A DNA stretch of 45,517 bases from Lachnospiraceae bacterium. GTDB lineage: Bacteria > Bacillota > Clostridia > Lachnospirales > Lachnospiraceae. Each line of letters starts with the position of its first letter. The first letter of the stretch is position 1. The stretch covers positions 1 to 45,517 of the forward strand of contig JAILKJ010000030.1 in NCBI GenBank assembly GCA_024693845.1, written 5' to 3'. Below the pieces are notes generated by a model that saw only the letters and a list, made by a program, of their open reading frames with translations, was not told the DNA's origin and made no database searches. Below, piece by piece: positions 1-7,858 of this stretch. A program made the position numbers and the translations under genes.

Positions 1-650
1 GCCGTAAGCTGCTCCTCGCTGCCCCTGGGCTCCGCCGTTTCCGCCGCAAGCTCCACGGTGATGCCTTCCGAAGGATCCTCAGAAGAAAGGGCATCCATGA
101 CTGCGGTCACCGAAGCATCCACATCGATCTTAACCCCGGTCTGTCCCGGTGTGTAGATAAACTCATCATCCTCCCGGGTCAGAGTACCGTCCACCGGCTC
201 TACATTATATTGAAGACACCGGTCTTCAATGACCTTCTGGATCTTCTCTTCCTTGTAGCCCGTCTCAACGGGATAGACATGATTCTCGTGCTCCAGATCC
301 TTGAGGGCCTTATAGCGCTGCACGATATTGCCGGACTTACCGAGCTCTGCCGCTTCGCTGGCCACATCCTGATTCTCCCAGTACAGTCCCAGATCCGAAA
401 GGGATACCGAGACCTTGTTGTCGTTCAGGGCGTTCAGGGTAATGGTTTTGCTTCCCAGTCCGCTTACATAGGACTCCACCGCCTCCGCGGCCTCCTCACT
501 TGTCATGCCTGCAACATCCACATTGCCGATAAACACGCCGTTTTCTATTGTATCAAAAGCATTGACAGCCTTTACCGGCTCCGTATGGAGGGCGAAAACA
601 CCACCCGCAAGAGCCAAAGCTGCCATCACTGATAGTACTATTCTTTTCAT
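1..650 (-). CDS. VanW/YoaR-type cell-wall protein, N-terminal part (truncated by window edge)
   Basis: Only the first 216 or so codons are inside the window; the 3' end runs off the left edge. The protein opens with a signal-peptide-like segment (MKRIVLSVMAALALAGGVFA). This is followed by a region resembling the peptidoglycan-binding-like domain found in front of VanW domains, with the motif IGNVDVAGMTSEEAAEAV near residues 42-59. In YoaR/VanW proteins this domain is extracytoplasmic and the VanW domain follows at the C-terminus, which cannot be checked here. The ATG at 648-650 has a GGAAGG ribosome binding site a few bases upstream. A 34-residue membrane peptide gene lies immediately upstream on the same strand, with a 10-nt gap, and is probably cotranscribed. 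Family assignment is from the N-terminal domain only. Confidence 0.7.
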   Translation of the reverse strand, partial: MKRIVLSVMAALALAGGVFALHTEPVKAVNAFDTIENGVFIGNVDVAGMTSEEAAEAVESYVSGLGSKTITLNALNDNKVSVSLSDLGLYWENQDVASEAAELGKSGNIVQRYKALKDLEHENHVYPVETGYKEEKIQKVIEDRCLQYNVEPVDGTLTREDDEFIYTPGQTGVKIDVDASVTAVMDALSSEDPSEGITVELAAETAEPRGSEEQLT

Positions 651-660
651 TGAACCTTCC

Positions 661-765
661 TCAGAAATAACCGATAGCCGAAATCGCCAGAGGCACTACC
701 ATGGCAAGCACCAGGATCACTGCGATGATCGTGGCAACGATCCTTCTTTTCTTTTCATTGAACAT
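661..765 (-). CDS. 34-residue single-pass membrane peptide
   Basis: This short reading frame starts with ATG at 763-765 behind a good GAGGAG ribosome binding site and ends with TGA at 661-663. The peptide has a charged start (MFNEKKRR) followed by one continuous hydrophobic segment of about 25 residues ending in IGYF, so it should be a single membrane-spanning peptide with a positively charged cytoplasmic end. It ends 10 nt before the VanW/YoaR-type gene, suggesting an operon. I do not recognise the family with certainty. Small membrane proteins of this shape are widespread in Clostridia, and the strong ribosome site plus clean hydrophobic design argue that it is real. Confidence 0.6.
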   Translation of the reverse strand: MFNEKKRRIVATIIAVILVLAMVVPLAISAIGYF

Positions 766-816
766 GACCTTACTCCTCTTACAAAAACCACTGCAAGCCC
801 CGTATTTCAGGGCAAG

Positions 817-845
817 TTGACATATGGTCGTTTTTATGCTTTATT
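817..845 (+). promoter_or_regulatory. candidate sigma-A promoter for the 855 gene
   Basis: A perfect TTGACA at 817-822 is followed, after 17 nt, by TTTATT at 840-845, a weak -10 match. A start site would fall around 852, almost at the ATG of the 855 gene. The -35 is strong but the -10 is poor, so this is tentative. Confidence 0.35.
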
Positions 846-854
846 GAATATATC

Positions 855-1490
855 ATGAAATTCCCTATTTTGACAAGTTTAATCGTATTTATCTCCTGGC
901 TCACCGCCAAGATCGCTACGAGCAAGCGGGACCGCACCGAAACCATGCGTGACTTCTGGGCAAAAGAGCGGGCCTCCAACGCCGTGGTCAGGAAAAGCCT
1001 GGATGATCTTGACTATATCACTTTTCCCTTTGAGATCCTCCCCTCGGAAGACTCCTTCACCCTGATGGATCAGAACATTCCCTCTTCCCTTCTCATGCTG
1101 CAGAACCTGAGAGGCAAGAAGATCGTGAACCTAAGCGGTATGTCCAATTCGGATCTCAAACTCACCTACGGAACCGCCAATCTTACGGTACTTACCGAAT
1201 ATGACGAAAACTTCCTGACCCTGTGCCGGGAAGGACATCTTCTTACCCAATACTTATATGAAAACGAGCGCCTTTCGGAAGCGCAGAACATCTCCGAAGC
1301 ACTGATCGCCTGCGGAAGCGACGTCAGCGGTCAGTTCACCCTCCTGGCAACGATCTATGAACGCACCGGGCAGGAGGATAAGCGAGAGGGTCTTGTCGCC
1401 ATCGCCGAGCAGATGTCCTCTTCCAGGAAAAATGCCATCGTCAGGGCTCTGAATGAGCTGGATCTTTCTTCCCCGGAGCAGAGCTCTTAA
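855..1490 (+). CDS. membrane-anchored conserved hypothetical protein
   Basis: A 211-residue protein with one N-terminal membrane segment (about residues 3-22) followed by a soluble, mostly helical region. It resembles a conserved but uncharacterised Lachnospiraceae family with an N-terminal anchor, an FWxKE motif (here FWAKERASN), a KSLDDLDYI segment and a TPR-like C-terminal half. Known function: none that I recognise. There is no in-frame start upstream and no clear ribosome binding site before the ATG at 855. The last 50 bases overlap the 3' end of the convergent exonuclease gene on the other strand. Reading-frame composition and the resemblance to the family make it a real gene; the exact start is less sure. 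Confidence 0.7.
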   Translation: MKFPILTSLIVFISWLTAKIATSKRDRTETMRDFWAKERASNAVVRKSLDDLDYITFPFEILPSEDSFTLMDQNIPSSLLMLQNLRGKKIVNLSGMSNSDLKLTYGTANLTVLTEYDENFLTLCREGHLLTQYLYENERLSEAQNISEALIACGSDVSGQFTLLATIYERTGQEDKREGLVAIAEQMSSSRKNAIVRALNELDLSSPEQSS

Positions 1491-2187
1491 GCTTGTCTAT
1501 CATGCGGCTGGCCTGGCTTTTGGTCAGACTGGTCAGATCCACGGGATCCTCTATCCCTCTTTCCTCAAACAGCCTTTGCAGCATACGGATCTGCTTTTCC
1601 ATGATAGGGCTGTCACGCTTAACCGCAAAACGGAGGGGGATGGGCTCGAAAGCGCCGGGATCCTTTTGCCCGTATTCCTCATATAACCTGTTCAGCAGGA
1701 AAAATGTCGCTTCGGCATCCTTCAGTGCCCTGTGGGCATCAAAGGTGTATCCGAAGTATTCGCAGGCCCCCGAGAGGGTCTTTTTTTGTTCCTGGGGAAG
1801 AAACCGTCTTGCCAGCTTAAGGGTATCGATCCCCTTTTTTTCAAAGGCAAAGCCCTTTGGCATGTGGTTGATAAACGCCTTTTTCAAAAAAGCGTAATCC
1901 CCGGTAATGCTGTGTCCGATCAGGGGATCCTCCCCCAGGAAGGCAAGCAGCTCTTCTGCCACATCGGCAAAAACCTTCTGCGCTGCCAGCATCTCATCGG
2001 TGATACCCGTGATCTGCGTGATGGTAGGGGACAAGGGAAAACCGGGATACAAGAGCTGCGAATAGGTATCCGCCACTCTGCCCTCCCGGATCTTCAAGGC
2101 TCCGATCTCTATGATCTTATCTGTTCTCGCATGGAGTCCCGTTGTCTCAAGATCGATGACAACGCCTTCCGATAAAGGATGATTCAT
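1441..2187 (-). CDS. DnaQ-like 3'-5' exonuclease
   Basis: A 248-residue protein of the DEDDh exonuclease family related to the proofreading domain of DNA polymerase III. Motif I is VIDLETTG near residues 11-18, with the metal-binding Asp and Glu; motif II is in GHSITGDYAFL; motif III is HRALKDAEAT, supplying the His and Asp. The C-terminal 80 residues are charged and helical, with no family I recognise. The ATG at 2185-2187 overlaps the nth stop codon (ATGA), so translation is probably coupled. A longer frame opens at 2232 inside nth, but the overlap start is the natural one. Linkage to nth suggests a repair role. The 3' end overlaps the convergent gene at 855-1490 by 50 bp. Confidence 0.85.
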   Translation of the reverse strand: MNHPLSEGVVIDLETTGLHARTDKIIEIGALKIREGRVADTYSQLLYPGFPLSPTITQITGITDEMLAAQKVFADVAEELLAFLGEDPLIGHSITGDYAFLKKAFINHMPKGFAFEKKGIDTLKLARRFLPQEQKKTLSGACEYFGYTFDAHRALKDAEATFFLLNRLYEEYGQKDPGAFEPIPLRFAVKRDSPIMEKQIRMLQRLFEERGIEDPVDLTSLTKSQASRMIDKLKSSAPGKKDPAHSEP

Positions 2188-2822
2188 TTCTTCTTTCCTG
2201 CTTTTTCCCTGCAATAGCTTCGAAGAAAGCACTCTTCACATTTGGGATTCCTGGCAAAGCAGATCTGCCGTCCGAAGGTGATGATATGGATATTCCAGAG
2301 GATCCAGTGATCCTTGGGGAGCACTTTTTGCAGATCGTACTCGATCTTCTCCGGATCGGTCTCCTTCGTCAGTCCCAGCCTGGCCGAGATCCTCTTTACA
2401 TGGGTATCCACCACGATGCTGGGCTTGTGATAGATATTCCCCAGGATCACGTTGGCGGTTTTGCGGCCCACGCCGGGAAGGGAGGTAAGCTCCTCGATGG
2501 TGTCGGGTACCTGCCCGCCAAAGTCCTCCGTCAGCCGCCTGGCACAGGCAATGATATTCTTTGCCTTATTATGGTAAAAACCGGTGGAACGGATATCCCG
2601 CTCCAACCGGCTAAGGTCAGCATCTGCAAAGGCCTGCAGGCTGTCATATTTCACATACAGATCCTTGGTTACGAGATTAACCCTCTCATCGGTACACTGG
2701 GCGCTCATGATGGTGGCAAACAAAAGCTGCCAGGCATTCTCATGATTCAGGTAACAGATGTAGTCGGTCCCGTACTGCTCATCCAGGATGGCAAGGATCT
2801 CTTTTACTCGTTTGGTCGCCAT
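2184..2822 (-). CDS. nth: endonuclease III (DNA glycosylase/AP lyase)
   Basis: A 212-residue protein, the usual length for Nth. It removes oxidised pyrimidines from DNA and cleaves at abasic sites. The helix-hairpin-helix motif LPGVGRKTANVIL carries the catalytic Lys, the essential Asp is in VVDTHVKR, and the C-terminus holds the four-cysteine iron-sulfur loop with spacing C-x6-C-x2-C-x5-C. The chosen ATG at 2820-2822 lies 10 nt after the upstream PRTase stop, behind an AGAGG site; a longer frame starting at 2924 would overlap the PRTase gene. The exonuclease gene overlaps its stop codon by ATGA. Confidence 0.95.
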   Translation of the reverse strand: MATKRVKEILAILDEQYGTDYICYLNHENAWQLLFATIMSAQCTDERVNLVTKDLYVKYDSLQAFADADLSRLERDIRSTGFYHNKAKNIIACARRLTEDFGGQVPDTIEELTSLPGVGRKTANVILGNIYHKPSIVVDTHVKRISARLGLTKETDPEKIEYDLQKVLPKDHWILWNIHIITFGRQICFARNPKCEECFLRSYCREKAGKKK

Positions 2823-2832
2823 AAAACCTCTG

Positions 2833-3471
2833 TCAAAGGGTTGAATAACCGAAGCCGTTACAGATGGCGTCGATGGGCGCGCCTGCCTTGCAGAGCGGGC
2901 AACAGTCAATGGTGTTGTGAGCATAATCCGGCAGATCCCTGGTGGAATACAGTGCCCTGATGGGGAAGTTTTCGATCTGGTCTGCTACGGAGAAGATGGC
3001 GGAAACACCTACTACCTCGCCGCCGTAGAACTTGATGGAATTGATGGCGCTGCGAAGGGTGGCACCCGTGGTAGCCGTATCGATGAGAACCAGCACTCTT
3101 TTGCCCTTGATCATATGCTGGTTATTCTCACGGAACATCATCTGTCCGCTGACATTGTACTCCGGAGAAGTGATATACATGGTCTGATGGGCATTGGCGG
3201 AAAGGATCCCGGCCTTGGTCAGCTTGTTGGCAAGATAGGAGCCGACCACTTCCATACCGTTCAGACAAAGGATCGTATCAATGATATCCGAGGAAAGATA
3301 GAATTCAGCGATCTCTTCGCCGGTTGCTCTTGCCTCACGCTGGCGGGACTTCATATCCGAAAGATCCATGTAATAGTTAACATGGGAATTGGGCGTTATG
3401 AAATGTCCCGGGATATAACGAAGTACCACATCCTTGTTTCTAGCGTAATCGATCTTCTTGTAAGCCTGCAT
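2833..3471 (-). CDS. orotate phosphoribosyltransferase-like protein
   Basis: A 212-residue type I phosphoribosyltransferase of the kind annotated as orotate phosphoribosyltransferase in Lachnospiraceae. The PRPP loop is at residues 126-138 (VLVLIDTATTGAT). It is atypical because the usual pair of acidic residues before the T-G is reduced to one (I130-D131). A C-terminal cysteine cluster (C190, C191, C194, C204) suggests a metal site, which classical PyrE lacks. The gene starts at ATG 3469-3471 behind an AAGGGGGT site and leads the PRTase-nth-exonuclease operon. It is far from the pyrC-K-D genes in the same window. Whether it makes OMP or has become regulatory cannot be decided from the sequence. 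Confidence 0.7.
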   Translation of the reverse strand: MQAYKKIDYARNKDVVLRYIPGHFITPNSHVNYYMDLSDMKSRQREARATGEEIAEFYLSSDIIDTILCLNGMEVVGSYLANKLTKAGILSANAHQTMYITSPEYNVSGQMMFRENNQHMIKGKRVLVLIDTATTGATLRSAINSIKFYGGEVVGVSAIFSVADQIENFPIRALYSTRDLPDYAHNTIDCCPLCKAGAPIDAICNGFGYSTL

Positions 3472-3500
3472 GCTGCAACCCCCTTTAGTTGTTTTTCATA

Positions 3501-3509
3501 AGTATACCA
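3501..3509 (-). promoter_or_regulatory. extended -10 promoter for PRTase-nth-exonuclease operon
   Basis: On the minus strand TATACT (3506-3501) is preceded by TGG, giving an extended -10 element (TGnTATACT). The -35 at 17-nt spacing is poor (TGTTTC). The site is about 30 nt upstream of the PRTase start codon. Confidence 0.5.
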
Positions 3510-3549
3510 CATTTCCCTTCTGTGAAACAGCCCAAAAATCACCCGGTCT

Positions 3550-4770
3550 TCAGGCAAGGATCCTGTCCGGGATCCGGATCAGGAAGGCCTTTTCAAAGCC
3601 CGTATTTCCGGCGGTCTCCGCCAGCTCTTTTTGCTGGAGAAGACGGATGTCAAAGCCGTGTAGCTCCACGATCTTTTTGGCGATGGAAAGGCCCAGTCCG
3701 CTGCCGCCCCGGCTGTTTCTGGATTCATCTCCCATCACAAAGGGTTCAAAGAGATGCTCTGCCACATCTGCGGGGATGATCCCTCCGCTGTCAGCTATCA
3801 TCAGGGAAGCTCCGTCCTCATCCCTTTGAAAAAGTGCTCCGATCCGGCATCCTTCCTCATTGTGCCGGATGGCATTGGTCAAAAGATTGGTGATGCAGCG
3901 GGAAAGCTGAAGCCTGTCCGCCATGACAAGGCAGGGCTCCTCGGGGATATCCACCTCGATCTCCATGCCACCGTCCTCGAAATCCTGATACAAAAGGGCA
4001 ACACATTCCCTGGTCATCTCGCAGATATCGGTGATCTCCTTCTGCAGTTTAAAGGAAGCACTGTCGGTCTTGACATAATCAAACAGATAATTGATCAGAT
4101 CGCTCATCCGTTCCGATTTGGTCATGATGGCTTCCAGATATTCCTTCTCCTTTTCCTTCGCCACCAGTCCGTCCGACAGGGCCCTTGCATAGCCGCTTAC
4201 CGTTGTGATGGGGGTGCGAAGGTCGTGGGCGATATCCGACAACATGAGATTCCTCTTCTGCTCGTATTCCTTCTGTTTGTTTTCCCTGGCAAGGGAGATG
4301 GCTTTAAACTCCCGGATGACGATCCTGGTCACATGGAGCCCGCCCAGAAAAAACGGCAGGGCAAGGATCACCAGTATCGCCACAAGGCAGAGCAAAAGAA
4401 GGATCTCCTTTACCGTGCCCATCTCTTCCGGCAGAAGCATTCCGCCGCTCCCTGTTTTGCCCCCGCTTATCTTTTCGCTGAGAGAGGAGATCCCGGAGGC
4501 TGCCATATAGCCTGCCCGGTTAGGCAGTATAGTGGAAAAAAAGCGCAGCAGCAAAATCCCCAGCACCAGCACGACCGCATAAAGGATACCGGCCAGCGTG
4601 ATCTGTCCCGTATCCTGCCCGGGAAAGAAAAAATGCAGCATGACCGGCAGCACATTCCTGTTCAAAAAGGTCATGATGCCGTATTCCGCCACGCTGACTA
4701 TGAGCATGGTCAGCAGTATGGTCCTGATCAAAAAGAATTGAAGCTTCTTCAGCTCTCTGTCTTCACCCAT
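3550..4770 (-). CDS. sensor histidine kinase
   Basis: A 406-residue membrane kinase. It has N-terminal membrane segments at about residues 12-35 and 58-80, a third at about 122-144, then the dimerisation/phosphoacceptor domain with H182 in DIAHDLRTPITTVSGY. The ATPase domain follows, with N-box NLLTNAIRHNEEG near 295-307, a G1 box IADSGG and a G2 box GGSGLGLSIAKK near 355-366. The design is typical of kinases paired with OmpR-type regulators. The ATG at 4768-4770 lies 4 nt after the response regulator stop. A longer frame from 4839 overlaps the regulator and is not supported. It is the third gene of the DUF975-regulator-kinase operon; the signal is unknown. Confidence 0.9.
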   Translation of the reverse strand: MGEDRELKKLQFFLIRTILLTMLIVSVAEYGIMTFLNRNVLPVMLHFFFPGQDTGQITLAGILYAVVLVLGILLLRFFSTILPNRAGYMAASGISSLSEKISGGKTGSGGMLLPEEMGTVKEILLLLCLVAILVILALPFFLGGLHVTRIVIREFKAISLARENKQKEYEQKRNLMLSDIAHDLRTPITTVSGYARALSDGLVAKEKEKEYLEAIMTKSERMSDLINYLFDYVKTDSASFKLQKEITDICEMTRECVALLYQDFEDGGMEIEVDIPEEPCLVMADRLQLSRCITNLLTNAIRHNEEGCRIGALFQRDEDGASLMIADSGGIIPADVAEHLFEPFVMGDESRNSRGGSGLGLSIAKKIVELHGFDIRLLQQKELAETAGNTGFEKAFLIRIPDRILA

Positions 4771-4774
4771 TGTT

Positions 4775-5464
4775 TCATCCCTGTTTTTCCAGTCTGTAGC
4801 CCAGCCCCCGCATGGTGCGGATGTATTCGCCGGGATCATCCGAAAGCTTGGCCCGCAGCTTGGAAATGCAGACCATGATATTGTTGTCCGCCACGATATA
4901 ATCCTCGCCCCAGCCGTATTCGTAAAGCTGCTGCTTGGTGAACACTTTTCCGGGATAGGTCATGAACAGCTCCATGAGCTTGTATTCAACGCTTGTCAGT
5001 TCAATGGATCTGCCGTCCTTTTCCAGAAGACAGCTTTCCGTATCCAGGGTCAGATCCCGCACCTTCAACACCGGCTTGGACGCCTCGCTGACACCCAGGG
5101 AATAGAACCTGCGAAGATGAGAACCGACTCTGGCCACCGCCTCAAGAGGATTAAAAGGCTTGGAAAGATAATCGTCCGCTCCCAGATTCAGGCCCAGGAT
5201 CTTTTCCGCATCCGCATCCTTTGCCGAAAGAATGAGCACCGGAATGTTGCTCTCCTGACGAAGATGCCTCAGGGTCTGGTAACCGTCCATATTGGGCATC
5301 ATGATGTCGAGAAGACAAAGATCCGGTTTCCACGCGCGAAGGAGGCGGAGTGTTTCCACTCCGTCCCCCGCTTCGGCTACCTCGTAGCCTTCATTTTCCA
5401 GATACAGTTTCAGCAGATCCCTGATCTGGGGTTCATCATCTGCTATCAGTATCTTATATTTCAT
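4775..5464 (-). CDS. OmpR-family response regulator
   Basis: A 229-residue regulator with an N-terminal receiver (acidic pocket D9, D10; phosphorylation site D53; conserved K102 in SKPFNP) and a C-terminal winged-helix DNA-binding domain with the signature RTMRGLGYRLE. Two starts compete: GTG at 5465-5467 directly after the DUF975 stop, and ATG at 5462-5464. The ribosome site GGAGG, located in the end of the DUF975 gene, is 8 nt from the ATG and 5 nt from the GTG, so I choose the ATG. It is the probable partner of the kinase just downstream. The direct repeats in front of the DUF975 gene are the most likely target of this protein. Confidence 0.92.
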   Translation of the reverse strand: MKYKILIADDEPQIRDLLKLYLENEGYEVAEAGDGVETLRLLRAWKPDLCLLDIMMPNMDGYQTLRHLRQESNIPVLILSAKDADAEKILGLNLGADDYLSKPFNPLEAVARVGSHLRRFYSLGVSEASKPVLKVRDLTLDTESCLLEKDGRSIELTSVEYKLMELFMTYPGKVFTKQQLYEYGWGEDYIVADNNIMVCISKLRAKLSDDPGEYIRTMRGLGYRLEKQG

Positions 5465-5467
5465 CAC

Positions 5468-6448
5468 TTATGCCTCCGTTGCCTCCTCGATCACGGGCTT
5501 TTCCTCGATCATGGGCTGGGTTTCAAAATCATCCTTATCACGAAGCGCATCGTACAGAGCTGCGCTGGTTGCTCTCTGGTAAGGTGTTACGTAGAAGACG
5601 GAAAGGATACCGCAGGTCAGGATGGAAAGCAGATCCCAGCCGATGAAGGAAAGATCCAGAACAAAGGCTTTCCACTTGTTTCCGCTCATCATGGCGCGGC
5701 TCTTTTCAAAAGCTTCCTTGCTGTCCATGGAAGGATCCTCTGCCAGAAGGTAAGGGATCATGCGGTACTCATACGCCTTAACGATACCGGGGATGACGAA
5801 CAGCAGGCTCCAAAGGAAGGTGTAAAGATCACGGAAGAACAGTGTCTTTACCACGTTCAGGTAGCTGTGATCAAAAGCATGGAATACATTTTTGGCGATC
5901 TCCACGGGCTCCCTTAAGTTGCGGAAGAAGAATCTGTCGCATCCCATCTCAATGGGGTTCAGCAGGAATGCCGAAAGGGCAAAGGAGATCACGAGAACGA
6001 TGATGGTAACGATGACGGCTACCACTGCGATCATCACGCCCACAGCTGTCAGGGCTGCCCTGTCTGCCTTCGTTCCAACGGCCTTATCCACTGCTTCCGA
6101 AAGCTCTTTTACCGCTTCGGAGGGGGAGTCGTCTTCACCGATATTGACGACTACGCCTTCTCCGGCTGCTTCTTCTACGGCTTCCTGAATATCTTCCTTT
6201 GCTTCATCGATATCATCCGCCGCATCATCCAGATCCTGACTGACATCCCTAAGATCTTTTTTCAGATCATTTCCATTGCCGATCATGGAAAAGGGACTGT
6301 CTATGGTGTCGGAAATGTTTCCTCCGGAAAAACCTCCCGAGATCCCTCCTGCAATGAGGGAGAAGATCAGTCCTACCAGGACCGCCTTCCAGTAGTTTGC
6401 CTTAAAACTTGCTTTTCCTTTTTCTTTAAGTTCTTTTCTCGTCCACAT
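5468..6448 (-). CDS. DUF975 family integral membrane protein
   Basis: A 326-residue membrane protein. The opening (MWTRKELKEKGKASFKANYW) is typical of DUF975, where a short amphipathic start leads into the first membrane segment. An unusual feature is a hydrophilic, acidic insert at about residues 55-125 rich in Asp, Glu and Ala after the first membrane segment. At least four further membrane segments follow, with the conserved FFRNL, IPGIVKAYEYRMIPYLLAEDP and GWDLLS regions. The ATG at 6446-6448 follows a GAGGAGG site. It is the first gene of an operon with the response regulator and kinase, so it may be a membrane-stress effector controlled by them. That role is inferred from position only. 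Confidence 0.85.
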   Translation of the reverse strand: MWTRKELKEKGKASFKANYWKAVLVGLIFSLIAGGISGGFSGGNISDTIDSPFSMIGNGNDLKKDLRDVSQDLDDAADDIDEAKEDIQEAVEEAAGEGVVVNIGEDDSPSEAVKELSEAVDKAVGTKADRAALTAVGVMIAVVAVIVTIIVLVISFALSAFLLNPIEMGCDRFFFRNLREPVEIAKNVFHAFDHSYLNVVKTLFFRDLYTFLWSLLFVIPGIVKAYEYRMIPYLLAEDPSMDSKEAFEKSRAMMSGNKWKAFVLDLSFIGWDLLSILTCGILSVFYVTPYQRATSAALYDALRDKDDFETQPMIEEKPVIEEATEA

Positions 6449-6497
6449 ATTTTTTTCCTCCTCTTTTTCGGTGGCCGTTGTTTGTTTCTATGTGACC

Positions 6498-6503
6498 ATC
6501 ATA
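6498..6503 (-). promoter_or_regulatory. -10 element of the DUF975-regulator-kinase operon
   Basis: TATGAT on the minus strand, about 50 nt upstream of the DUF975 start. At 17-nt spacing the -35 is only TTTTTC, so the promoter probably needs an activator. Confidence 0.45.
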
Positions 6504-6533
6504 AAAGAGAAGTCTTTCCGGAAAAATCGCCGA

Positions 6534-6552
6534 ACCTTAACCTTACCTTAAC
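6534..6552 (-). promoter_or_regulatory. direct-repeat operator for an OmpR-type regulator
   Basis: The minus strand reads TTAAGG, 5 nt, TTAAGG, with a third partial copy between them (GTAAGG). The copies are 11 bp apart, one helical turn, as expected for tandem binding of OmpR/PhoP-family dimers. The repeat ends 8-9 nt upstream of the weak -35 position of the DUF975 operon promoter. Autoregulation by the linked response regulator is the simplest reading. Confidence 0.55.
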
Positions 6553-6633
6553 GATCACTTTTTCTACCTTTCCATGACCCGGATACGCCATCCATTATAC
6601 CCTCTTTCAGCCGTTTTTGCACCTCTCTTTTGA

Positions 6634-6662
6634 TTGACACTCCTTTCAGAATATTCTATACT
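6634..6662 (+). promoter_or_regulatory. strong sigma-A promoter for the HD-GYP gene
   Basis: TTGACA (6634-6639), 17-nt spacer, TATACT (6657-6662). The start site should be near 6669, which rules out the ATG at 6630 and supports the GTG start at 6702. Confidence 0.85.
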
Positions 6663-6701
6663 TGTATTGATTATTTTTCTTGGGGTGAAGGGGGAAAAAC
6701 C

Positions 6702-7781
6702 GTGAAAAAGATTCTGGTCAAAGACTTAAAACCCGGCATGATAACCGCCGAGGATATCTACTCCATTGACGGTCAGCTGATACTTTCCAAGGACTATGTT
6801 CTCGAACCGGAGAGCATTCTTCGTCTGGAATCCTTTTCCATCTATTCCATTCGTATCTCCGATCAGGTTGCACCTCTTTCGCCGGAGATGGTATCCCTTC
6901 CGCCTTCCAATAAGGAGAGGATCCGTGCCAACCCGGAGTTCCGCGCCTTCCGCGCCAGCTTCGAGGAGAATGTGGCTACCCTTCGGACCACCCTGAACCA
7001 GGTGGTTACCGCCAATTCCAATTTCGACGCGGAGAACGTCCTTTCACAGACACTTTCCCTTATCGGTAAATCAGAGCAGTCCTCCATCAGCATGATGGAC
7101 ATGCTGCTGAATATGCGTGATTACGATGATTCGACCTATGCTCATATGGTGAACTGTTCCATCCTCTGCAACATCTTTGCCGGATGGCTCAGATTCAGCC
7201 AGACCGACAGGATCCTGGCAACCAGCTGCGGTCTTTTCCATGATATAGGTAACCTTCGGATCTCGGAGGACATCCTGAAGAAGGAAGGTTCTCTTACCTT
7301 CCGTGAGAAAGAGGTTGTTAAGCGCCATGCACTGGAAGGCTATAACATCCTGGGTGCCCAGAAGCTTCATCCGGAGATCAAAAATGCGGCTCTCATGCAT
7401 CATGAGCGCAACGACGGTTCCGGTTATCCTTACGGTTTCACCGCCGACAAGATCTCCCGTTTTTCAAAAATGGTCGCCATCGTCGATGTCTATAATGCCA
7501 TGACCAGTAAGCGTTCCTACCGCAAGGCCATCTGCCCCTTCACCGTAGTGGAGGAGCTTCAGGAGGATGAGTATTCCAAATACGATCCCGATATGATGAT
7601 GACCTTCCTTAAGAATGTCTGCAACAGCTTTATCGGTAACCGCGTCCGCCTTTCCAACGGTATCGAGGGCGAGGTGGTCTTCATCCATCCCGAAGCCATC
7701 ACTCGTCCCACCATCCAGTGCGGACAGAAGTTCCTGGATCTTTCGATGCACAAGGATATCAAGGTCCTTGCCATTATCTGA
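6702..7781 (+). CDS. HD-GYP domain c-di-GMP phosphodiesterase
   Basis: A 359-residue cytoplasmic protein. The N-terminal 60 residues (KDLKPGMITAEDIYSIDG) are of the type often found before HD-GYP domains, followed by a linker helix and the HD-GYP domain from about residue 130. All key residues are visible: H148, H180-D181, H209, H233-H234-E235 and the signature DGSGYP at 238-243, then D262. It should therefore be an active enzyme hydrolysing c-di-GMP. The GTG at 6702 follows an AAGGGGG site and lies downstream of the predicted transcription start; the longer frame from 6630 would start inside the promoter. An SPFH-domain gene follows 77 nt downstream. Confidence 0.92.
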   Translation: MKKILVKDLKPGMITAEDIYSIDGQLILSKDYVLEPESILRLESFSIYSIRISDQVAPLSPEMVSLPPSNKERIRANPEFRAFRASFEENVATLRTTLNQVVTANSNFDAENVLSQTLSLIGKSEQSSISMMDMLLNMRDYDDSTYAHMVNCSILCNIFAGWLRFSQTDRILATSCGLFHDIGNLRISEDILKKEGSLTFREKEVVKRHALEGYNILGAQKLHPEIKNAALMHHERNDGSGYPYGFTADKISRFSKMVAIVDVYNAMTSKRSYRKAICPFTVVEELQEDEYSKYDPDMMMTFLKNVCNSFIGNRVRLSNGIEGEVVFIHPEAITRPTIQCGQKFLDLSMHKDIKVLAII

Positions 7782-7858
7782 GTTAATCTTACCCCCTTCC
7801 TTTGTATATTTGGGATCGGGGTTTGGGGTATAAAACTATAAGTAAAGGAGAGAGTAAA

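Noticed and set aside
210-632. Plus-strand open frame of 140 codons near the left edge
   Set aside because: It lies opposite the VanW/YoaR-type gene, which has a signal peptide, a domain match and a ribosome site.
3754-4878. Long plus-strand open frame opposite the histidine kinase
   Set aside because: It mirrors the kinase coding pattern, has odd composition (many His, Gln and Arg) and matches no family.
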